In this document: positions 29,920 through 38,799 of the stretch, one piece after another
Layout: each line of letters begins with the position of its first letter
How positions within the stretch are numbered: the stretch's first letter is position 1
Source: an uncultured Coriobacteriaceae bacterium
GTDB lineage: Bacteria > Actinomycetota > Coriobacteriia > Coriobacteriales > Atopobiaceae
Length of the DNA stretch: 64,000 bases
NCBI GenBank assembly: GCA_902793465.1
Contig: CADBDT010000004.1
Location: forward strand, 152,521-216,520
Reading direction: 5' to 3'
Made by a program: the position numbers and the translations under genes
Notes under the pieces: model-generated
Told to the model about the DNA's origin: nothing
The model's input: the letters and a program-made list of their open reading frames with translations, nothing else
Database searches by the model: none

Positions 29920-32139
29920 ATGGACGTCGAGGCAAAGGATCGCTTTAACGTGTTTATGTGGGGCGGGCTCATGCAGGGAGAGAGCCGTAAGCTAAGGGCC
30001 TCGGTGGCCTTGGGCCTGCTTATTGTTCTGGCTGCCATGACCTTCGTGCAGTTTGGTTTTGTGGGTGTAGGCTTCGACCAAGACTACTCCTGCTATGTGT
30101 TGGCGCTCCTTGGCCCCATTGCCGTTGCATCGCTTACGCTTGGTGCAGGATGGGGCACCTTGGAGGGGGCGCTTGCGGGCGCTGTTCTCTTTGCGCACGC
30201 CCAGCGTCAACCCCTCGATATAATAGAAAAATATTTTGTTAACCCAATGACCTCAATCGTAATGTACGGTGTGGCAGGCCTGATGCTCGGGCTGCTTTTT
30301 GCCGTGGCGCTGCGAAACAACCCAAACGGCGCTCGACGGTGGATCTACATTGCCATACCGTGCATTTTGGTTGCAATACTGGCAACAGTCGCCTTCGAAA
30401 AGGGCATGCTGCTTGTTATTGACCAAAACAAGAACATGGATGTTGTACAGGCGTTTGTGGGCACGGGATTGCCGTTTATCCAGCCGATTCTGGACTTTGT
30501 CCTCATGTACGCGCTCTGCATTATTTCCGATCTTGGTTGGAAATGGTATGAAGCAACGCGTGTTTTCGTTGGCGTCCGCACCATTTTTCGCACTAGGATG
30601 CTCTGCACGTTGTTCCTCGTGTTCCTAACCATGTCTGCTGCGTGCTTTGCCATTATTACCCTGCAGGAGGAGGCCGCTGCCAACGAGAGCATAACCGCGG
30701 AGCTCGACTATTTGCAGGGCCAGCTCGACTTGCGTTGGAATACGTACGAGGCGCTTCTAAAGCAGCCGGAGGTAGAAAACCTTCCCGAATCGATACTGGA
30801 TCCCATTGACGAAGGCCTTTCTGTAGACGGGCTCATAAAGGGATACGACCTTACCGACGGAACCATTGTCCTGTTTTATAACGGTGAACCGATCCTTACA
30901 GACAATCCCGTCTTTGACCTCAAATCGGTCCAAAATTACGAGGATCTTAAGGAGTACTACGACCAGCTCATGAAAGAGGCGTATGAGCGCGTTAAGGCGT
31001 CTGCGGAGTCAAATAAGCTTATTATGACGGTCTATAGCGACGGCTCGGACGAAACCGAGCTCGGATACGTTAAGGGCAGAAAGCTCGACGACAGTAGCTA
31101 CCTCATGTTCTCGCGTCCTTTTTCCATGGTGTTTGCCCATCGCACGGGAACGCTGCTCTGGACGTCGATAATGGTTTTCGTACTGCTTGTGGTGCTGTAT
31201 CTGGTGGTGGCAAACCTGCTTAGAAAGGTGGTAATAAAACCCGTAGACAATACCAACGCCTCCATGGCAAAGATTATGTGCGGCAACTTGGACGAGATGG
31301 TGAGCGAGGTGGGGAGCGTGGAGTTTGCCTCCCTCTCTGCCGGCATTAACTCTACGGTCGACGCGCTCAAGACGCTCATAGACGAGGCCGAGCGGCGCAA
31401 CGAACGGGACCTGGCAACGGCGCGCGCCATCCAAATTGGTGCCCTTCCCAAGAGCTTCCCGGCATTTCCAGACAACCAGAAGGTGGATCTGTATGCCGCC
31501 ATGGACGCCGCAAAGGAGGTGGGGGGCGACTTCTACGACTTCTTTGAAATAGACGAGCGTACGGTGGGGTTCCTTATTGCCGACGTAAGCGGCAAGGGCA
31601 TACCCGGCGCGCTGTTTATGATGGCGGCCAAGGCGGAGATTCAGAACTATTTGGCATCGGGCATGGAGCCCGCAAAGGCAATTGCCTCCGCCAACGCCTA
31701 CCTGTGCGCAAACAACGAAGCGGGCATGTTTGTTACGGTGTGGGCAGCCACGCTGGACTGGACAACCGGGGAGCTTACGTACGTTAACGCAGGCCATAAC
31801 TTCCCGCTCCTTCGCCATGGGCAAGGCGGCGAGTGGGAGTGGCTCAAAAAGAAGTGTGGCCTGTTCTTGGGCACGTTTGACACTGCCAAGTACAGGCAGG
31901 AAACCCTCGTGCTCGAGCCTGGGGACGAGCTTCTTTTGTATACCGATGGCGTAAACGAGGCGTTTAACATCGCGGAGGAGGAGTACGGCAACGACCAGCT
32001 GGAGGAGTTCCTTGTCGCCCACAGCAACATGCGGCCGCAAGAGCTCGTTACCGTACTGCGCGACGACGTGGCAAGATGGGCGGAAGGCGCGGAACAGTCC
32101 GACGACGTTACCATCCTTGTTGTTGAATATGACGCATAG
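29920..32139 (+). CDS. Membrane-bound SpoIIE-type (PP2C) serine phosphatase with sensor region
   Basis: A 739-residue protein. An N-terminal block of several helices (~28-245) resembles a small-molecule or transport-like membrane sensor. An extracytoplasmic loop (~248-400) precedes a second anchor (FVLLLVVLYLVVANLL, ~412-430), a HAMP-like region (~432-490) and a PP2C SpoIIE domain (~505-739). Metal-binding motifs are present: AKEVGGDFYDFF (~530), LIADVSGKGIPGALFM, TYVNAGHNFPLL and LLLYTDGVNEAF. Such proteins dephosphorylate anti-anti-sigma factors in partner-switching pathways; no anti-sigma gene lies nearby. Ribosome site CGGAGGGAG. The nested palindrome upstream may regulate it. Confidence 0.9.
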   Translation: MDVEAKDRFNVFMWGGLMQGESRKLRASVALGLLIVLAAMTFVQFGFVGVGFDQDYSCYVLALLGPIAVASLTLGAGWGTLEGALAGAVLFAHAQRQPLDIIEKYFVNPMTSIVMYGVAGLMLGLLFAVALRNNPNGARRWIYIAIPCILVAILATVAFEKGMLLVIDQNKNMDVVQAFVGTGLPFIQPILDFVLMYALCIISDLGWKWYEATRVFVGVRTIFRTRMLCTLFLVFLTMSAACFAIITLQEEAAANESITAELDYLQGQLDLRWNTYEALLKQPEVENLPESILDPIDEGLSVDGLIKGYDLTDGTIVLFYNGEPILTDNPVFDLKSVQNYEDLKEYYDQLMKEAYERVKASAESNKLIMTVYSDGSDETELGYVKGRKLDDSSYLMFSRPFSMVFAHRTGTLLWTSIMVFVLLVVLYLVVANLLRKVVIKPVDNTNASMAKIMCGNLDEMVSEVGSVEFASLSAGINSTVDALKTLIDEAERRNERDLATARAIQIGALPKSFPAFPDNQKVDLYAAMDAAKEVGGDFYDFFEIDERTVGFLIADVSGKGIPGALFMMAAKAEIQNYLASGMEPAKAIASANAYLCANNEAGMFVTVWAATLDWTTGELTYVNAGHNFPLLRHGQGGEWEWLKKKCGLFLGTFDTAKYRQETLVLEPGDELLLYTDGVNEAFNIAEEEYGNDQLEEFLVAHSNMRPQELVTVLRDDVARWAEGAEQSDDVTILVVEYDA

Positions 32140-32164
32140 CGTATAATGGCGGTATTCCCCTGGC

Positions 32165-32317
32165 GGGGTGTCCGAAAACGGGGTGCCGTGAGGGGATACT
32201 CCCCTACGGGTACATCGCGGATAGGTCCCTCGTAAGGAGAAGGCCTGCTCGCGATGTACCCGAGGGGGAGTATCCCCTCACGGCACCCCACATCGCCACA
32301 AGTTTTCGGACAGCCCC
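32165..32317. repeat. Palindromic intergenic repeat, family A (with TGTCCGAAAA border)
   Basis: Outer border arms GGGGTGTCCGAAAAC and GTTTTCGGACAGCCCC pair around the main arms GGGTGCCGTGAGGGGATACT and AGTATCCCCTCACGGCACCC, which enclose the core GGGTACATCGCGGATAGG / CGCGATGTACCC. It begins 26 bases after the phosphatase stop and ends 30 bases before the nitroreductase start. The border motif also flanks repeats at 15.0 and 36.5 kb. Confidence 0.9.
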
Positions 32318-32346
32318 GGGGGCAGAAACGAGAGACAGGAGCGCTC

Positions 32347-32886
32347 ATGGACTTTTTGGAGCTTGCGCAAAGCAGATGGTCGGTTCGCAACTACGACGCA
32401 CGGCCCGTGGAGCAAGAGAAGCTCGACCGCATTCTGGAGGCCGCACGACTTGCACCCACAGGGGCAAACCGCCAGCCGCAGCGCCTGTATGTGCTGCGCA
32501 GCGAGGAAGCCCTCGCGCGCTTGCGGGCGGCAACGCGCATGGCGTTCAACGCACCGCTGGTAATTGTGGCATGCGCAAAGGTGGACGAGGCGTGGCACAA
32601 CGAACGCGAAACGGTAATGCGCGGCACTACGTGCGACACGTACAACGTGGCCGAGATGGACGCCTCCATCGTATGCGACCACATGCAGCTTGCGGCAACC
32701 GAGGTGGGTCTGGGCACGCTGTGGGTTCGTGGCTACGACACCCAGTCGATCCTGGACGCATTCGAGTTCCCTGAGGGGATTGTGCCCATGTGCATCCTAG
32801 ACGTGGGGTATCCTGCTCCGGAGGCCAAGCCGTCGAGGCTTCACGAAGATCGCAAGCCATTGTCGCAGACCGTCGTGGAGTGGTAG
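32347..32886 (+). CDS. Nitroreductase family FMN oxidoreductase
   Basis: A 179-residue protein of the nitroreductase fold. MDFLELAQSRWSVRNYDARP carries the conserved FMN-binding Arg-Ser-x-Arg-x-(Y/F) motif; LEAARLAPTGANRQPQRLYV binds the flavin; VAEMDASIVCDHMQLAATEVGLGTLWV is the family's helix near the active site. It probably acts as an NAD(P)H-dependent reductase on a nitro, quinone or similar substrate. ATG 32347 has AGGAG 5 bases upstream. Transcribed in the same direction as the RpiR gene 91 bases later. Confidence 0.9.
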   Translation: MDFLELAQSRWSVRNYDARPVEQEKLDRILEAARLAPTGANRQPQRLYVLRSEEALARLRAATRMAFNAPLVIVACAKVDEAWHNERETVMRGTTCDTYNVAEMDASIVCDHMQLAATEVGLGTLWVRGYDTQSILDAFEFPEGIVPMCILDVGYPAPEAKPSRLHEDRKPLSQTVVEW

Positions 32887-32977
32887 CCATCGTATATCGG
32901 CGTCTCGTCGCATGGGCGTGCCATGTGGGATACAATCGGAATGAAAGCCACACCAACCCGTATGGCGCGGAGGGCCT

Positions 32978-33883
32978 ATGGATAACGACGACCTTTTGGC
33001 ACGAATACAAGAAACCACTCTCGAACTGCCCGGCTCACGCAAGTCAATAGCCGACTTTCTTATACGAGAAGGCGGCGGCGTGGAAAACCTCTCGATGGCC
33101 GAGGTCGCAGACCTTACCTTTACGTCCAAGCCATCGCTCGTGCGTTTTGCAAAGACGTTTGGCTTTGCTGGCTGGCGCGACTTTAGGTTGGCGTTCGTCA
33201 CGCTTATGCGCCAGAACGACGAGGATATCGCGCACTTGGAAAACGTGGATCCAAACCACCCCTTTGCACCAGAGGATTCCGTTGGCGAAGCCGTGCAAAG
33301 CGTGCTTGCGTTGGAGCAACGTGCGCTTGCGGATGCAGCCGATGTTGTGGACGTAAACATGCTCGTTGAGGCATCGCGCAGAATAATAGAGGCAAATCGC
33401 ACGGTGTTCTTTGGATACGAGCCAAACTACTGCTTTGGCAGGTTGCTTGCATACAAGTTGGCGCAGATTGGCATTAGGTGTCTTGTGCCTTCGCCCGAGG
33501 ACTGGGAGTCGTTGGCGCGTACCCTTGGCCCCAACGAATGCGCAATAATCGCGTCGTATTCTGGAATGGGCCCACACCGAGAGCCAGTGAGCTTTGCGCC
33601 TATGTTTGCGCAGGCAGGAGTGCCTGTTATTGCAATAACGAACTCTGGAGATAACTGGTTGCGCGAGCAATGCGACTGCGTGCTTTCGTTTAGGCCTCGC
33701 GAGCGCTATTACAGTAAAATATCGGGTTACTACAGCGAGCAGTGCATTCACTTTTTATTGGACGCGCTATACTCTGCAATATTCTGCGCCGACTACGATC
33801 GCAACGAGGTACGAAAGCTGCATACGGTTATTGCGTTCGAGCGTACGCATAATCAGAACCTCGTAGACGAGCTACCGTGCTAG
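32978..33883 (+). CDS. MurR/RpiR family transcriptional regulator
   Basis: A 301-residue regulator with an N-terminal RpiR HTH (~1-77: LPGSRKSIADFLIREGGGVENLSMAEVADLTFTSKPSLVRFAKTFGF segments) and a C-terminal SIS sugar-phosphate-binding domain (~125-260: NRTVFFGYEPNYCFGRLLAYKL, AIIASYSGMGP, VPVIAITNSGDN). Members respond to amino-sugar phosphates. GCGGAGGG lies 5 bases before the ATG. murB follows 41 bases later, so it may link wall precursor synthesis to sugar status. Target genes cannot be assigned from the window alone. Confidence 0.9.
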   Translation: MDNDDLLARIQETTLELPGSRKSIADFLIREGGGVENLSMAEVADLTFTSKPSLVRFAKTFGFAGWRDFRLAFVTLMRQNDEDIAHLENVDPNHPFAPEDSVGEAVQSVLALEQRALADAADVVDVNMLVEASRRIIEANRTVFFGYEPNYCFGRLLAYKLAQIGIRCLVPSPEDWESLARTLGPNECAIIASYSGMGPHREPVSFAPMFAQAGVPVIAITNSGDNWLREQCDCVLSFRPRERYYSKISGYYSEQCIHFLLDALYSAIFCADYDRNEVRKLHTVIAFERTHNQNLVDELPC

Positions 33884-33924
33884 AGCCTTCCACTGTGGTG
33901 GAAAAGAGATAGGAGAGAGCTGCA

Positions 33925-34782
33925 ATGATTTTGCTAGACGAGCCCATGAGCAAGCACACTACCTTTAAGGTAGGGGGCCCTGCAGACGTATTTGTTATTC
34001 CGTCGTCTGCGGACGAGGCAATTGCCGTAGTGGGTGCATGCAGGCGGTTGCAGGTGCCCTACTTCGTGTTGGGCAAAGGCTCCGACCTCTTGATTTCGGA
34101 CGAGGGATATCGCGGCGTAATGATTTCGCTGGAGTCGCTTGCAAACATAGAGGTGCAGGGCAACGTGCTTGTTTGCGGAGCAGGTGCGGCACTTAAGGAC
34201 GTTGCCCATGTGGCGCGCGACAACGGCTTGGCAGGGTTCGAGTTTGCCAGCGGGATTCCGGGAAGCGTTGGAGGCGCCTGCTTTATGAACGCGGGCGCAT
34301 ACGACGGCTGCATGGCCGACGTGCTGCAGTCCGTGGATGTGCTGGACGCAAACGGCGAGGTAGTTACCATTGGTGTGGAAGACTTGGAACTTGGGTATCG
34401 TACCAGCAAGATTCGCACGGACGGTCTTATGGTGCTAAGCGCCCGCATTGAGCTTGCGGATGGCAGCAAGGAGCAGATTGGACAGAAGATCGACGACCTC
34501 ACGCGGCGTCGAGAGGAAAAGCAGCCGCTGGAGTACGGCAGCGCCGGCTCCACCTTCAAGCGTCCCGAGGGCTACTTCGCCGGCAAGCTCATAATGGATT
34601 CGGGGCTAAAGGGATACACGGTAGGCGGGGCATGCGTGTCCAACAAGCATGCCGGGTTTGTAATCAACAAGGGCGGCGCCACTGCAGCGGATGTGCGTGC
34701 CGTTATATCCCACGTGCAGGATGAGGTGGAGCGCCAGTTTGGCGTGCGTCTGGAGCCCGAGGTCCGCTTTATCGGGTTCTGA
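33925..34782 (+). CDS. murB: UDP-N-acetylenolpyruvoylglucosamine reductase
   Basis: A 285-residue MurB, reducing the enolpyruvyl group in UDP-MurNAc synthesis. FAD-binding motifs: THTTFKVGGPADVF-like start (KHTTFKVGGPADV, residues 10-22), VLGKGSDLLISD (~48) and SGIPGSVGGACFMNAGAYDG (~108-127). The catalytic segment YGSAGSTFKRPEGYFAGKLI (~209) has the proton-donating Ser, and EPEVRFIGF closes the protein with the catalytic Glu. The form is the short type II enzyme, about 285-300 residues. Ribosome site GGAGAGAG. Confidence 0.95.
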   Translation: MILLDEPMSKHTTFKVGGPADVFVIPSSADEAIAVVGACRRLQVPYFVLGKGSDLLISDEGYRGVMISLESLANIEVQGNVLVCGAGAALKDVAHVARDNGLAGFEFASGIPGSVGGACFMNAGAYDGCMADVLQSVDVLDANGEVVTIGVEDLELGYRTSKIRTDGLMVLSARIELADGSKEQIGQKIDDLTRRREEKQPLEYGSAGSTFKRPEGYFAGKLIMDSGLKGYTVGGACVSNKHAGFVINKGGATAADVRAVISHVQDEVERQFGVRLEPEVRFIGF

Positions 34783-34794
34783 TTTGCAACAATG

Positions 34795-34870
34795 GTCCCA
34801 TCGTGTACGTCGCGAGGAGCCCGCCTCATCATGAAGGGACTATCCGCGATGTACCCGTAGGGGAGCATCC
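34795..34870. repeat. Degenerate family A copy
   Basis: Half-decayed copy starting 12 bases after the murB stop: ATCGTGTACGTCGCGAGGAG on the left, and CCGCGATGTACCCGTAGGGG on the right with the usual core; the left outer arm has been lost. It sits directly before a full copy. Confidence 0.7.
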
Positions 34871-34874
34871 CAAC

Positions 34875-35026
34875 GCCATTTGGTTAAGGGTCTGGGGGCG
34901 CTGTGCACATAGGGGATATTCCCCTACGGGTACATCGCGGATGAGCCGGCCTCCAACGTAAGCCCTGCTCGCGATGTACCCGATGGGGAGTATCCCCCCC
35001 TATGTGCACAGCGCTAACTTAATGGC
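34875..35026. repeat. Palindromic intergenic repeat, family A (long-arm subtype)
   Basis: Arms GCCATTTGGTTAA...GCGCTGTGCACATAGGGG and CCTATGTGCACAGCGC...TTAATGGC surround the core GGGTACATCGCGGATGAG / CTCGCGATGTACCC. The outer arm GCGCTGTGCACATAGG is shared with the copy at 63.8 kb, marking a subtype. It lies between the converging ends of murB and the UPF0210 gene. Confidence 0.9.
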
Positions 35027-35049
35027 AGTGGGAGTATCCCCGATATCTC

Positions 35050-36414
35050 CTAGTTCCGCAGCGAGTTGAGCGGCGCTGGAAAGCGGCCACCGCGATGCGC
35101 AAACACGGTGCCGGCATGTTGGTTAACGGGCATTACGGGAGCCGATCCAAAGAGCCCGCCAAACTCCAGCACATCGCCCTCCTTGTGGCCGATGGCAGGA
35201 ATCAGGCGCACGGCCGTGGTCTTGCCGTTAATTACGCCAATGGCCATCTCGTCGGCAATTATGCCGGCAATCGTCTCTACGCTGGTGTCTCCTGGAACGG
35301 CAATCATGTCCAGTCCGACCGAGCATACGCAGGTCATGGCCTCGAGCTTCTCTAGACTCAGAGCTCCGTCCCGCGCGGCGCGTATCATGCCGGCGTCTTC
35401 GCTCACGGGAATAAACGCGCCGGACAGACCACCGACGCTGGAGCTTGCCATTACGCCGCCCTTCTTTACGGCGTCGTTAAGGAGGGCAAGCGCGCAGGTG
35501 GTGCCGGGGCCACCGCATTCTCCCACGCCAATAATCTCCAAGATGCGCGCGACCGAGTCGCCAGCGGCTGGGGTGGGGGCCAGGCTTAGGTCCACTATGC
35601 CCTTTTGCGCGCCTAGGCGTCGGGCCGCCTCGCGACTCATGAGCTCGCCGGCACGCGTAATCTTAAAGGCCGTCTGTTTAATGCGCTCGGCGACCTCCAT
35701 AAGGTCTGCCGACTCGGGCAGCTCCGCCAGGGCAGCGGCCATAACGCCAGGACCAGAGACGCCCACGTTTATCACCGCGTCCGCTTCGCCAGATCCGTGG
35801 ATAGCGCCAGCCATAAAGGGCGAGTCCTCAACCATGTTGGAAAACACCACGAGCTTGGCCGCACCATAGCAGTCTATGTGGGTCGTCGCCTCGGCGGCAT
35901 CCCGTATGGCCTGTGCCATGAGGAGAACGGCATCCATGTTTATGCCTGCGCGCACGCTGGCCACATTGACGCTCGAGCATACGCGCTCGGTGGTGGCCAG
36001 CGCCTCCGGAATGCTGTTTATAAGGCGTCGGTCCGTCGTTCCCATGCCCTTTTGCACGAGCGCGGAAAAGCCGCCCATAAAGTCGATGCCCAGCGTCTGC
36101 GCGGCGCGGTTCATGGTGTGGGCGAGGGGAGTGAGGTCCTCGTCCGGACACGAGGCGGCAACCTGCGCTATGGGCGTAACCGACACGCGCTTGTTCGCAA
36201 TGGGAATCCCGTACTCGCGCTCCAGCGCATCTGCCACGGGAACGAGGTTCTGTGCCGTGTTGGTTATGCGCTCGTACACCTTGGAGCACATGCGCTCCAT
36301 GCTCTCGTCGGCGCATCCAAGCAGCGATATTCCCATGGTAATGGTGCGCAGGTCCAAGTTCTGCTGCGACACCATGTTGCGCGTCTCTACGACTTCCTCG
36401 GGGGTTATGGCCAT
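35050..36414 (-). CDS. UPF0210 (PFL family) protein
   Basis: A 454-residue protein of the UPF0210/DUF711 family. Recognisable segments: [77 protein letters not shown] and [22 protein letters not shown]. The fold is PFL-like, but no glycyl-radical motif is present, so it should not be taken for a PFL enzyme. The function is unknown. AAAGGAG lies 6 bases before ATG 36414. Its usual partner, a small ACT-domain protein (UPF0237), is not adjacent here. Confidence 0.92.
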   Translation of the reverse strand: MAITPEEVVETRNMVSQQNLDLRTITMGISLLGCADESMERMCSKVYERITNTAQNLVPVADALEREYGIPIANKRVSVTPIAQVAASCPDEDLTPLAHTMNRAAQTLGIDFMGGFSALVQKGMGTTDRRLINSIPEALATTERVCSSVNVASVRAGINMDAVLLMAQAIRDAAEATTHIDCYGAAKLVVFSNMVEDSPFMAGAIHGSGEADAVINVGVSGPGVMAAALAELPESADLMEVAERIKQTAFKITRAGELMSREAARRLGAQKGIVDLSLAPTPAAGDSVARILEIIGVGECGGPGTTCALALLNDAVKKGGVMASSSVGGLSGAFIPVSEDAGMIRAARDGALSLEKLEAMTCVCSVGLDMIAVPGDTSVETIAGIIADEMAIGVINGKTTAVRLIPAIGHKEGDVLEFGGLFGSAPVMPVNQHAGTVFAHRGGRFPAPLNSLRN

Positions 36415-36508
36415 TGGCGCTCCTTTCGGTGGTTTTGCGCGGACAATTGTACAACGGATGGCCTGCCGTGCCAGGCGGTATTTGTGGTCCCCTGGGCTGT
36501 ACGAATAT

Positions 36509-36545
36509 GGGTGTCGTTTGGGAGCATACCCCCAAACGGCACCCC
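36509..36545. repeat. Short family A derivative between divergent genes
   Basis: GGGTGTCGTTTGGG and CCCAAACGGCACCC form a 14-bp imperfect stem around GAGCATAC; a TTTGCGGACGGCC border follows. The core has been deleted. It is the only family A member here not downstream of a gene. Confidence 0.75.
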
Positions 36546-36655
36546 ACCCCGACACGAGTTTGCGGACGGCCTTCCGTACTGCGCACGATTACAAGTGAAC
36601 ATTACTGTTTTTGCAAAGCGACACCATGACGATGGCTTGGAGACGCCGAGCCGAC

Positions 36656-36780
36656 TCATCAAAATCGCAACGTGCGCACTGCTCGTCCGCAAAAAGTCGC
36701 TTCGTGCGCACTGTCGGGCCTCCTCTGCGCACGAAGCGACTTTTACAAGACATCCAGTGTGCACGTTGCATATTTGATGA
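36656..36780. repeat. Palindromic intergenic repeat, family B
   Basis: Long inverted repeat with ~50-bp arms. TCATCAAAATCGCAACGTGC pairs with GCACGTTGCATATTTGATGA, and AAAGTCGCTTCGTGCGCA pairs with TGCGCACGAAGCGACTTT, around a ~15-base loop. The same element begins again at 63.94 kb. It lies ~210 bases upstream of the pilin operon; the region 36.79-36.98 kb between them shows AT-rich promoter-like sequence (ATGATATCATCGG) but no assignable -35 box. Confidence 0.88.
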
Positions 36781-36988
36781 AAAGGACACTCGTGCGCGTG
36801 GTCGCACGCAGAAGTGTGGGAAGCCTCGGACAGCTCGTTGCAATGATTGCAGCAATTCTGTTGGAAGCACGGTCGATCGCCGTTTACGAATGCGTCGCCA
36901 TTGGCAAAGCGACTCCAAGGAAAGTTCGCCAAAAAATGATATCATCGGAATATCTATATCTATGCCGATTTGGGGGAGGGAAGAGGTC

Positions 36989-37846
36989 GTGTTTGCGCAC
37001 GTAAAGCAAAAGCTTCGGTCGCAACGGGGCGCCTCGCTGTCCATGGCCCTCATGCTGTTCCTGGTGTGTGCCGTGGTGGCGTCCATCGTGCTCGCGGCCG
37101 CAACGGCTGCGTCCGGCAGGCAAAGCCAGCTGGAGGCGATGGACAAGAGCTACTACAACGTAACGTCGGCAGCCAAGCTGCTCTGGGACGAGCTGGGCCA
37201 GGGAACGCAGTCCGTCACCATAACGTGCGAGTGCGACGCCACCAAGGCGAGCGGCGGGTCCTACGAGAACTTTACCAATTGGAAGGGAACCATCGGGACC
37301 TCCTTCTCCAGCGACCCGGGCACCGGCCAGAGTTCGTATCTCTCGAAGGGCAACGCGACGCTCTTCGAGATGCTTGCCTACGACATAATGTTTGGACCGT
37401 CGCAAAGTACATGCTCATTCGACACGACGCGCGAACTCAATTCGACCAAGGTCGCGGGGTCCATCGACACGAAAACACTTCAGCAAAATGAAAACCTTTC
37501 GTTTGACGCTACGTACGACGGCTTTGATGTAACTGCCAGTGCGGGCTATGCCGACGTGTTGGTAAAGGTTTCGGCAAAGGCGAAGCGCGATAACTCTAGC
37601 TCCGAGCCCGGTAAGATTAGCGGGGGAATCACCTTCGTGCTTGGCGAGAAGAACGCGAGCGCGTCGGACGGCTTCGTTGCCCGCTCCTACAAATGCACGC
37701 TCTCATCCTCCGCGGACGTCGACGAATCGGGATGTCGCGTGAAGAAGGTGGGGGAGCAGTCGTATCACCTCACGTGGGTGACCAAGATCTCCTGGGATAC
37801 GGAAGACCTCCAACTGGGAGCGCAGTCGGGAGGTGACGAGTCATGA
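36989..37846 (+). CDS. Pilin-like protein lacking Glu5 (GspK/PilX-like minor pilin candidate)
   Basis: A 285-residue protein. GTG 36989 is chosen because GGGAGG lies 9 bases upstream; ATG 36962 is an alternative. A short basic leader (MFAHVKQKLRSQRG) precedes ASLSMALMLFLVCAVVASIVLAA, a single helix at ~15-38 in the position of a pilin core. Cleavage after Gly14 would leave Met rather than Glu at position 5; in type II secretion the tip subunit GspK is the pseudopilin without Glu5. The rest is a secreted, beta-rich Ser/Thr domain with several Cys. Its stop overlaps the next pilin start by 4 bases. Tip role is inferred; TadE-like origin cannot be excluded. Confidence 0.7.
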   Translation: MFAHVKQKLRSQRGASLSMALMLFLVCAVVASIVLAAATAASGRQSQLEAMDKSYYNVTSAAKLLWDELGQGTQSVTITCECDATKASGGSYENFTNWKGTIGTSFSSDPGTGQSSYLSKGNATLFEMLAYDIMFGPSQSTCSFDTTRELNSTKVAGSIDTKTLQQNENLSFDATYDGFDVTASAGYADVLVKVSAKAKRDNSSSEPGKISGGITFVLGEKNASASDGFVARSYKCTLSSSADVDESGCRVKKVGEQSYHLTWVTKISWDTEDLQLGAQSGGDES

Positions 37847-38208
37847 GACGCGTCAATCGGAACCTCATCCGCATAGCAATGGCGGACGACTCCGGCGAGA
37901 CCATGGTGGAGACGCTCGTCTCCATCCTCATAAGCTCTCTGGCGTTGCTCATGCTGGCGACTGCCATAGGCGCCTCGGTGAACATCGTCATGAGCAGCCG
38001 TGATCGCATGGAGCAGTTCTATAACGGCGAAGGTTCGATGATTCAAAACGCAGAAGCCTCAAGTTCAAGTTCAACCTTAAACATTATGCTAGACGTGGCG
38101 CTCAAACGAGACGCCAGACAGAACTTGGAAACGACTGAGGAGGTTCAGAGCTACGCCTCCACCGATGAGCGATCGGGCGTTGCGATGTATGAGAGGAGCA
38201 CGCCATGA
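37843..38208 (+). CDS. Type IV pilin-like protein (short)
   Basis: A 121-residue protein with a class III-type signal: MRRVNRNLIRIAMADDSG followed by ETMVETLVSILISSLALLML, giving Glu5 after cleavage at Gly18. The first mature residue is Glu rather than the common Phe/Met. A short soluble domain (~50-121) follows. It overlaps both neighbours by 4 bases (ATGA junctions), so the pilin genes are co-translated. It could be a minor pilin; no longer, clearly major pilin is present in the window. Confidence 0.75.
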   Translation: MRRVNRNLIRIAMADDSGETMVETLVSILISSLALLMLATAIGASVNIVMSSRDRMEQFYNGEGSMIQNAEASSSSSTLNIMLDVALKRDARQNLETTEEVQSYASTDERSGVAMYERSTP

Positions 38209-38780
38209 GGATCCTCTCTGTGAAACCAAAACGATGGAGGCGCATGCGCGGTGCGGGCGGTTTCACCCTTACGGAGATGCTCGTTACCATGCTCATCCTC
38301 ACGTTGGCCGCCACGCTCCTGGCAACGGGCGTTCCCGTGGCCGTTGACACCTACCAAAAGACGGTGAGGAGTGCCAACGCGCAGGTGGCGCTCTCGACGA
38401 CGGCAACTGCATTGCGCAGCGAGCTGAGCCTTGCATCCTATGCCGACGCGAGGAACAACAAGGTGTGCTACGTGTCGAGGGAAGAGGGCTGCGCGCTGTG
38501 CATCCAGAATTCCGACGATTCCGCCTGCCGTGGGCTGCAGAAGCAATACTACACGGGCAATTTGGCAGACGGTGTCGAGTTGAGCGAAGACAAAAAGGAC
38601 GGCAATCCCTTGGCGCTCATCTCGAACGCGACCATAACGGAGGACCTCACGGTGGCCTACGACCAAGTGACAAAGTCCGCCGACGCAATAACGTTCACGA
38701 ACCTCCACGTAACCGACGCCGCGGGCAACAACCTTGCCAGCGTGGATGAATTCAAGGTACTAACGCGTTTTAAAGACTAG
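38205..38780 (+). CDS. Prepilin-type N-terminal cleavage/methylation protein
   Basis: A 191-residue type IV pilin-like protein. The leader MRILSVKPKRWRRMRGAGG precedes FTLTEMLVTMLILTLAATLL, a textbook signal with cleavage before Phe20 and Glu5. The globular part (~60-191) has four Cys (CYVSREEGCALC and a later Cys) that could form disulfides. The start overlaps the upstream gene by 4 bases; the giant pilin-like gene begins 19 bases after the stop. Confidence 0.9.
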   Translation: MRILSVKPKRWRRMRGAGGFTLTEMLVTMLILTLAATLLATGVPVAVDTYQKTVRSANAQVALSTTATALRSELSLASYADARNNKVCYVSREEGCALCIQNSDDSACRGLQKQYYTGNLADGVELSEDKKDGNPLALISNATITEDLTVAYDQVTKSADAITFTNLHVTDAAGNNLASVDEFKVLTRFKD

Positions 38781-38799
38781 CATACGCGAGGCGATACAT

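Noticed and set aside
345..35026. Recurrent family A sequences as a CRISPR array
   Set aside because: Copies are palindromic, vary in length, lie kilobases apart between genes, and have no regular spacers or cas genes.
35050..36414. UPF0210 protein as a pyruvate formate-lyase
   Set aside because: The 'PFL family' label refers to fold; there is no glycyl-radical motif (RVxGY) or activase next to it.
36405..36932. A 175-residue minus-strand frame upstream of the pilin operon
   Set aside because: It crosses a family B palindrome, whose two arms give related peptides; it also overlaps the start of the UPF0210 gene. A by-product of the repeat.
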